Shown here piece by piece: positions 55,854 to 64,000 of a stretch of 64,000 nt of DNA. The notes under the pieces were generated by a model. That model ran no database searches, was not told where the DNA came from, and was given only the letters and a program-made list of their open reading frames with translations. Position numbers and translations under genes: made by a program. Location of the stretch: assembly GCA_963969345.1 (NCBI GenBank), contig OZ017769.1, forward strand, positions 7,691,725 through 7,755,724. Reading direction: 5' to 3'. Within the stretch, counting starts at the first letter, position 1. The number at the start of each line of letters is the position of its first letter. This stretch comes from Turbatrix aceti. Lineage: Eukaryota > Nematoda > Chromadorea > Rhabditida > Panagrolaimidae.

Positions 55854-58800
55854 CGCGTCATCCGTGCTTGATTGTTATTAATTTTGAGTTTGGTAGACAG
55901 AATTAAGTAAACTTACTCGAAATAAGATGAAAACAAAAAAAAATGTTTCAAATTTTTTGATTGCGGAAATTTTTTTTCTGGAATACCACCACCCGGACCA
56001 ATTGTTTTTTTTTGTGTCAATGTTTTTTTTGACTTACAAAAAAGTTTGATAGCACGCTCATTTTGGAATAAATAAGTAGAATTTTGTTTTTTCGTAGTCC
56101 AGTAAACATCTTTCCCAGTCAACATGTTTTTTTGACCCCCCATGATTTTTTAAGCATTGAAATTGAATTTCAAAAAGTTGTCTGGCCCAAACAAATAACG
56201 GCCAAAACAACGGACTAGCTTTTTTTTATGAATTTTTTTCAATGAAAAGAATTTCTTATCTATTTTTTTATGCGCAGTCTGGAAGTTCTGGTCCACTTTT
56301 TTCGGCTAATAACATTGTTATTGTTTTGCGTGCCTGTTATAGTTTGCAGCTGCGAATCCGGAAACATTCTTACAAATAAATACCTTCATGGACTTTTTAT
56401 GGTCGTGTTGTGACAAAAGTGACCATGAGGATATTCTTGGAATGAATCCTATCGCACTCGGGGATCTCTATGCATTTTTAGGAACATGCACTAGCGACAA
56501 CAAAAAATTTATTTTTATCTCGCGGGGGGTTGGTTGACTTCTTTGTTTTTGCTGAAGTTAAAAACACTAGGCGGACGTAGTGCACTTCTGCTGTCTGGGT
56601 GAAGGCATTTGTGGCACTTGAAGAATTTGCTCCGAAGATGCACTTTTTAGTACAAACTCGCAGTCAAAATTTATGTCATGTCAAACACCTTTTTTTCATT
56701 CCTTGAGGGCCAAAAATTTTCGAAATGCGTTTTTTTGCTGTGAAATTTTCCGAATTTCTCTTCGCATGAACGAAAGGTGTATTTACATGTCTGAGCGGAT
56801 CAGGGGATAAGATTCGGCTTTGATTTTGACTCTGCAGTGTGCTTTTCGCGGTGTTGGCGCACTCGTGTTTGTTCGCAGCCCGCTAATTGCCTTGCCCCAG
56901 TGCCCAACGTGCGCGTGCGTCACGTCACATCCGAGGTTGTTTTCGATTCGAGAAGCAAGCTTGAAGTGCTTTTCCGCCCCAGAAGCATCTGATGCCCGCT
57001 CTCTGCTCACTTTCGCACCTCGGCGGAAGATTGTGGATTTGTTCCTTCCGTTTGACGTGTTTTTCAAAAAAAACTTATTTTGAGATACATAAATTCGTCC
57101 ATTTTATGCCGCGCGCATTTTTATTATTTAATTTCAGCGAGCAGCATTTATGGCAGACTGTCTGCCATCCGACAATTTTGCTTTTTGTTAATTGGCGTTG
57201 CTTTTATGCGGGAAATGATAGCTTTCGAAGCATTCATCTGGCCATTTTTAAACGCGCGCCGGATGAAAAACAAAATTTTTACAGCTCGTGAAAGGGGTAC
57301 CTTTCGACAAAAAAATATTTTTTTTGGAACGTGGAATTTGATCCGAATTCTTTGGTTGCCGCAAATTTGTGTATTTGTGTACATTTACCTGGTTTGAAAT
57401 CCGTTTTACATAAAAGCTTTTTTCCGGTTTTCCCAGATCAGAGAACACTTCAAGAGTTCTAAACAACCGACTTGTGTCTTCCCGGATGATTCTGACAACC
57501 CGACAGCCTTATCCACATAAAAAATGACTAAATTTGTCATTTGAACGTGCAATAATAGTGCAGACGTAAGACAACTGTTTTCCTTGGGATTTTTTTGAGG
57601 GCCACCATCGGTCGACCGACCAGTCAGTCATGCGGTGTGGTTGGTAGTGGCTCGTTAACGAACACGACCCTCGACAGAGTTTGTTCAGCTTCGAATATCA
57701 TTATTCGCGGCACGTTCTTTGTGTTGTGGATGGGTTTTATTCGCGGCAGTCTGTCAATTTACGACAACGTTTAGTCTTGTTTTACGAGATATTTGGTGTA
57801 TTTACCTGAAATCATCCTTTGTTGCTTCGAATTACATACATACCTATTAACCTGCCCCCAGCGGTGTTACCTGAGTGAGTTAACGAGCAAAGGGTATCTT
57901 ATAGGATCTAAGAAAATCTATTAGGCCGATCGATCCAACCAAAATTCTGCTCTTATGCAACTGTATCCATTTGCACAAATTGATCCTTTTTATGTCCTAA
58001 TAAACATCTTCCAAAAATCCATCAGCCTTTCCAGATGTATATAGATTTCCAGAAATCGTTTGGCGAAGCCTGCTCCAGATCGTTTTATATTATTCTTTCA
58101 AATATTTACTTTACTTTTTATTGCATAGTAAAAAATTAATTGTAATACTTTATTAAAAAATCCCGTATCAAAGCCTGCCGTCTAGACGAGACCACTTAGT
58201 ATGCCACTTGGTACTAAATATAAAAACCACATTGAAAATAAATTTGTGATGCCGTAGAATAAAAAAATGCCAAACAGCTGTTTTTTGTCAAGTGCCCCGC
58301 GATGCGGTGCCACCCAATTGGCCCCGGGTCAGGGGAAAAAGTGTATAGAGGAGGGAGGGACCACACCATCCCCCCTTTCGTCGGCCAGCCGGAGGGAGGC
58401 TGGAGATGCCACGCCGCCACCACCGCCGTCGCTGTCGCTGCGGCATCCCAGTAATGCGGAGCCTTCCAGCCCAGCCAACGACCCCTGCGCGTTTTTTTAT
58501 GTTTTCTTTTTTTTCTGTAAAAAGCGTTCTGGAGTGCGCCTCATTTTTCGACACTCGAGTAACTCTTGCTATCATCTTTGATAAAAATTCATCGCATCGA
58601 ATTTGACGAAAAGCTGCTAATTAAAATTCCGTACGCTTCGATAGGTGTCAATTATTTTTCTTTTTTCTGCGCCTGTTCGAAAGCATTTTCTGCAGGCTTT
58701 TCGAGTTTTCTGTTTGTTTCAAGCTGTCAAGTTACATACATGTCTTATGTATTTACGTACGTGGTTGGTTTTATTAAAAACAGAAGAAAAATAACAGGAA

Positions 58801-61435
58801 GACGCCGGGCTTTGGCTTGCGCAGACAGGAGGCCTCTTAGCGGCTTATTGGCGGCCCACTACTTCCTTTCTGCGCGTACTCTGCGTTGTCTTGTTCCCCC
58901 CTCATCCTGTTCTGTCGTGATGATAATATCATACATGGTATCATACATAACATGTGTTTTTACATTCAATCTAAATTTTTATTCAGAATTAGAAAAATTT
59001 TCTTTTGGTTTGAAAATTAGGTAAAAATTGGTGATCAGCCATTTTTTACGAGAAGCCGTTTATCGCCAGATAACGGTTATGAGCTCATTTCCCGGAACGC
59101 AGACATAGATCTTCTGTTTTTAGGCCTCTGACAGGCAAAGTACGTCAGATATTTTTTTGGTTGAAAATTTATTGCCCCTTTGAAATTTTTTTTCTCGGCA
59201 AGTTAGAAAATATTTATTTTTTTTCGCATTTTTTTCTAAACTGTTTTGGCGCAGCTGGATACCGCCTCCGGGGTTGCACCTTGTTGAGCATTGGTGATAA
59301 TTGGTCTGCCAAGCCTTCAGACACGGCACCAGCCCAGTTTGGCCAATGACCGAGAATTTATTTAAATATTTATTTATTTACCGCCGATGAATAAAAGACC
59401 AGTCGAGTCGAGTCTTCTTCGAATTCTGTTAAAGTGTACATACTCGCCTGAACTCAATGTGGTTGAATTACGGCATTTTTAAAAATCTCAGATTGCCCGC
59501 CTGGTGTCGTAATTCATGCTCTGTTTTCTTGTTTTTCCGATTTTTTTCACCTGCCAACGCGATTTTCGAGATTTCCCGCTTGTTTTTTTTTCAATTGACC
59601 GAACTTTTTCCAGGTAACCACGCTGTAATTAAAAAAAGCCACCACCACATCTCATCATGCTTCACCGGTCCCAAATTCGGCGTGGCCAGCGGTAGAAAAG
59701 CTGTTTTTCGTTTGCCCCAGACAGCTGCCTTTGATTTCTGCCAGTTGCTCCTGTGACAACGCCTCAAATTGGGTTACGAACGTTCTGACGTGTTGGACGT
59801 GGTAGACGCCCGATTCATGGTGGAACTGTGCTTGACGGAGTGCCGATGCGTCGGCAACAATAGACGGCCGTCGTCTGCTTTCTTCGCTGCTTGCAGGTAA
59901 GTAAGCTTTTTGAGTCTGAGACGACGGAAAATTAATTTCAAGTGTTGCCTGGCGAATGGAAAGCCATTCATTTTTACTTTTTTTTTCTTTTTATACTATT
60001 TCTTCAATTTGCGCTCTTATTTATTTGTTGTTGTCTTTTTTCTTCGTTTTCTTGCACATTTTGTTGGTTGGTGTTTCATGTGTCTGTCTTCCCCCCCTCC
60101 GCTGCTCCAAAACATGCCACAAATTATTTAGTCGTGCACCAAAAAAGCATTATTTATTTATTTTCTAGGAGCTGACTTTTTTTTCAAAAGGGCAAAAAAA
60201 CTCAGTTTTACTGAACTCGACTTTGTCAAACAAAAAAATGTATCAGATGGGCCAAAAAAATTGGTCTTTCCTCTGTGGTCCGTCTTGTTTCGGTTGCCAT
60301 CCGTGTTATCTTCAAGTGTTATCAATTGAGCGAGGGTGACAGTTCCTGGCCGGGACTGGTCGAAAAAGGGGTCAACCGCGACCGCCACCGCTGCCACAGG
60401 GCACGGAAGCGGGAGCTAAGCACATCATTTGCTTCCCTGATGGATGGACGTCGGTCGTTTGCTGGCACATTCAAAGATTAATTTCTTATAAAATAAATTC
60501 CAAACCGAACGGATAAGAAAAGACGTGAGATAAATTGAGGCAACGTCAGCGGATTTCTTATGGCCTCGAAGAATCCGAAAACACAAAAGAAAACCTTTTG
60601 CATTAACTTTGATTTATTCCAAGTTCACGTACGTTACCGGAACTCAAAAAATTCCCAAAAATAGAGTACTTTTTGGTTTTTGGTTTTCGGGCGAGATACA
60701 TAGTAAATAGCCAGAGTACTCCCAGACCAGTGACATCAGGACTGGCTCGGCTTTCTCTCGTGAGAACGTGCCCTGAGGCATGCGACTCCCTCACCCCAGA
60801 GAGCCCTCGTCCATGTTTGGTTCCATTTTTGACGCCTGTCAGAATTCCATGAAACCGGAAACAAATAAAAAACCTAAAATTCTGCCGTTGGCAAAATATC
60901 CGCATCGGTGCGTGCCCCCCGGAGTGCACCTTTAATGCAAAAACTTGCAAGCCAGGGGAAAAGAAAGCCAGGGCACTCTTTCGGGAGTGACGCGATGCCT
61001 GGTGTTTGTGTAAATACAATGCACAAAATAAGAAAGAAAGAAAGCAAAAGCATAATTGTCTGCAAACAACCAAACAACGCGTGCCGGAGGAAAAAGACTG
61101 CCAGGAAAAAAATTCATTTTTTTGCTCCGTTGAACTGGTTAACTTTTCCGCGTGAAAAGCACCATTAACATATGCCAGAGAATGACCAGAACTTGCTGCC
61201 AGTGCATTCACGGATTTACTTAGTCTCCTTGAACTTTTGGGGCCATTTTTGGGAAGAAAAATGGGATTTCAAAGGTGGCGATTTTTGAAGCAAGTTATTT
61301 AGAAACTTGAAAAAATGCATTTAAACCGGAAAAAAATTGGATTTTAAATGTCAATATTAAAAAATTTTTTGGGGCATTTGAACAAAAAAAATTGCATTAA
61401 GATGATGTGAAAAAATTGAGCTATTATACTTTTAG
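55854..61435. other. 5.6-kb stretch without recognised genes
   Basis: Both strands were read. It is AT-rich with GC-richer islands at 56,880-57,010, 58,270-58,480 and 60,340-60,430. ORFs up to 202 codons (minus, 60603-61211) show no domain, homology I recognise, or splice support. Upstream exons and the start codon of the MOLO-1-like gene may lie here. No tRNA or other RNA gene was recognised. Confidence 0.4.
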
Positions 61436-64000
61436 CGTGATTCTGAGCTTCTTGATGCTCTCAGCAAATCCGGCATCCAGCCTGACGCCGTGCAACTTTC
61501 CTCTGCACAACGATCGTCGGGCCTGCAGCGTCCACGACGACACCTACCTCCCAGACGCCTTCTTCTGCGACCCAACCTCTGCATTTAGCATGTCTGAAAG
61601 TGAGTTTTGACACTTTCGAGATTCTCTGCAAAGTAGTGGGAGCATTTTCTGTGTGCACAGCTGCAATGGCACGTGCAAACAGTGCCGCGCGCATGGCGGT
61701 GGTGGTATGTATTGGTTTTTTCGCACAATGCTCCATGCTCCAAGCGTCGAATTTCACACCGCCACCGTTACGCTGCTCCGGAAAGGAGGAAGATTTCTAC
61801 TGGATGTCCTTTTGAAGAAAAAAACCAGGATGCAAGATTGACGTGCAGAGAATTTTTAACCGGTCAAAAGGCTGTTATTTGGCATTCCAGCATTCTTACA
61901 TTCTCGGCATACCGAGAGCGATGATTTCGACGAACGAAGATCACAATTAGTATTTATTTTTGGTTAGTACGCTGCACGCTGTCAACCGCTTTTGTCGACA
62001 TTTGCGAGTTAATTGAAAGTGTCAGACTGCCGCAAAAAATGTGAAGCGAATGCCTAAAATTTATTTTATTTTTTTGGGCTGCAGTCGTAAATATTATTTA
62101 TTTATCAGGTTCAGTGCCAATTTGACTCACTTGTCAAAAATACATGTGTATTTAGTTTGCATTTCGGTCATCAAAGCAAAAAGGACCGAATTGAGGACAA
62201 CTCGGAAGCGGGATTGTGTTCCGAACATCTTGACCGGGAAGTGATTTTGTCGAGACCCAAAAAGGCTTCTTCAGACGGTCGCTAATTGGTCTTTTGTCCT
62301 TTGCGCAGTGCATGAAAAGGGCAACATGCATGTTTAATTGCGGTAACGAACCAAGGGTTTGTTCTCCTTGTAAATATTTGTCGAACCGAGGGCAACAACC
62401 CAAAAAAGAAGCAACGCAACACCAACGCCGCCCAGCTGCTCCAGGGGAAGCCGACGTGAACTTTGGACAAAGCCGAGCGTTCCACCCAGCTGGGAACTCG
62501 ATTGCTTGACGAATCGGACCTCAGGGGATTCATACTACAATTTTTTTGGGTTCTTGAGTGTCTGAAACGTTTTGTGCCTAGGAAGTGAATAAAACTAAAA
62601 CACACAGAGATTGAATACTACCCAACATGCCAAAAATATTTAAAATTGAAAAACAAAAAATTGAATACACGAAAAAAATTCTAATTTCAAACTTAAATCT
62701 TCAAATTTCAGTGCAACTGGTGGACGAAAACCTACAACGGATCTACGCAGCTCACCGGGACACCTGTGTGTGCACAAACAGTGTTCGGGTACGATACACG
62801 GCGGGTGCCGTTGGACGGAAGATGCCGTTCCAGGACAGGCAATGCTGGTATAAATTTGGATTTGCCTTCTTGCAAAAGATTCCGAGCGTGCATCACGCTT
62901 ACCTCAGAGAAGAGTTCAGGTTGGATGAGAAAAAAAAGTTTGTCGAACGAAGATTACGCGTGTGTTTTTTCAGTTACCGTCAGTGCTATACCGTAAATCA
63001 GACGAGCCAAATTCCGTCGCCGTCGACACGATCCAAGTCCAGTCAGGGATCCGGATCCGACGACAGCAGATCCGTTGGAAGCGACGATTCGTGCGTTTAA
63101 GCGAAATTTTGTGATCATGATTTTTGAGTTTCAGACTCGACGAAATCGTCGACTACTCAAATGTTTTTGCGAGAGTGATCCGGGAGCGATGGGCTTTTGG
63201 CGAATGCGGAGAGGACATTCTCGTGTTCGTAATCCTTCACCAGCCCGGACAAATGTCGGGAACTCATCGACCGGTTATTTTTGTGTCTACCGGTGATCTC
63301 GTGATAGACAAGGTTAACACCGGGGTCTTGACAAAGATCGTGGACGGCGTCAACGGTCAACTGGCCAACGGATTGCCTCTTAGCAAGGTAGAGGCCTTTT
63401 TTTTCTAAAAAATCAAAAAATGTGGAAATGGGTATTATTATATGAATTTCAGGCTCTGATCAGCGTAGTCAACAAAATGGAAGAGGCCCTCATCCGGGCG
63501 GAGTTCGTGCAACCCGTGCACAAAGATCACATCCCCTTTTGGGCGTGGATGGTATTCGCGACCTGCGGCGCACTCTGCGTGCTCATGACCATCGGCATGT
63601 GCTGGATACGAACGTCTACGCGTCGTGGATCGCAGCGAGGCAAGCCAAACACTGATCCCCAGCGACGGTGGAAAGCGGGTTTTGTCGGCGGTATGTGGTT
63701 CGAGCTGTAGATTTGGCTAACCTGTAGAGGACGTGCTTGGTGTACCTGCCTGCCTACGTGCTGCCTGCCTGCTGGATGGTTGACAATGATGGCGGAGCTG
63801 CGACCCGCCGTCTTTATTGCTGGATGCTCTACGGGCTCTTCTTCACTTCTTGCTCTGCTTCTTCCCTCTTTTTTTCAAGTTTTCAACTTTTTGGGGTTTG
63901 GTTATTTGTTTCCCGTCCGCTTTGAGTTAATGTTCGGTTTGCTAACATCCTGATTCCTCTAACGTGCCTGCAGGCGACCAAGTCGATCCATTTTTTGATA
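61436..64000 (+). CDS. MOLO-1-like (TPM domain) membrane protein, both ends incomplete
   Basis: Related to C. elegans MOLO-1, an auxiliary modulator of levamisole-type acetylcholine receptors. Exons: 61436-61599, 62712-62919, 62974-63090, 63135-63387, 63453-63690 and 63974 onward; phases close throughout. A hydrophobic leader (VILSFLMLSANPASS) precedes CNFPLHNDRRACSV...FFCDPTSAFSMSE, then NLQRIYAAHRDTCVC, an inserted Ser-rich segment (PSPSTRSKSSQGSGSDDS), and the domain core VFARVIRERWAFGECGEDILVFVI with GDLVIDKVNTGVLTKIVDG. A TM helix follows (FWAWMVFATCGALCVLMTIGMCW), then a basic cytosolic tail that crosses the right edge. Exon 61436 begins after a CTTTTAG acceptor, so an initiating exon may lie upstream; the only in-frame Met in it (61455) would cut the leader. 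Confidence 0.72.

Noticed and set aside
60603..61211. 202-codon minus-strand ORF
   Set aside because: No recognisable domain, biased low-information composition and no splice or homology context; likely chance in a GC-richer patch.
1..64000. CRISPR arrays, bacterial operons, riboswitches, tRNA or rRNA genes
   Set aside because: Intron-rich animal-type sequence; no regularly spaced repeats with unique spacers and no tRNA A/B-box pair or rRNA core was recognised by eye.

Overview
The window is eukaryotic and almost certainly nematode. Most introns are short, with GT donors and 3' ends of the form TTTTCAG or TTTTAG. The CKS1 protein carries the nematode-type GPERH hinge. About 16 kb is a tandem array of nine paralogous seven-transmembrane genes of the nematode Srg/Srv chemoreceptor type. 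Several starts are preceded closely by an acceptor-like TTTTAG/TTGCAG, as expected for spliced-leader addition. The species cannot be named from the sequence. Gene models below come from reading splice sites and checking that phases close; none has transcript support.

Left part (1-21.2 kb). Minus strand: the 5' exons of a semaphorin that runs off the left edge, a broken duplicate of part of the next gene, an SRFBP1/BUD22-type nucleolar protein with a long RGG tail, and CKS1. Plus strand: the SUMO E1 subunit UBA2, tubulin cofactor D (TBCD), and an HIBCH-like crotonase with a substituted catalytic residue. Minus strand again: an eight-exon orphan 7TM receptor of 801 residues with a large ectodomain. 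CKS1 and UBA2 are divergent over 314 bp. CKS1 and SRFBP1 are close enough to be an operon.

Middle part (21.2-39.7 kb). After about 2.2 kb without recognised genes come nine receptor genes on the plus strand. Each has three exons, a 144-nt second exon and phase-0 introns. The fifth is broken by a one-base insertion. Copies 2 and 5 share a 95-nt identical tract, and copies 1, 2, 3 and 5 share an upstream motif.

Right part (39.7-64 kb). Minus strand: an epoxide-hydrolase-like gene with a frameshift and substituted catalytic residues, and a small four-pass membrane protein. Plus strand: a C1orf43/NICE-3-like gene followed after about 200 bp by an EGF-repeat membrane protein with two PPxY motifs. 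Minus strand: a BTB-BACK protein. Plus strand: a divergent TGF-beta type I-like receptor kinase without a visible GS box. Then 5.6 kb without recognised genes, and a MOLO-1-like (TPM domain) membrane protein cut by the right edge.

Transposon-like repeats sit in introns. One family occupies all three TBCD introns and, inverted, the last intron of the BTB gene. A small inverted-repeat element lies in the semaphorin intron. The genes are mostly independent housekeeping or signalling functions. The chemoreceptor array is the only multigene functional unit.
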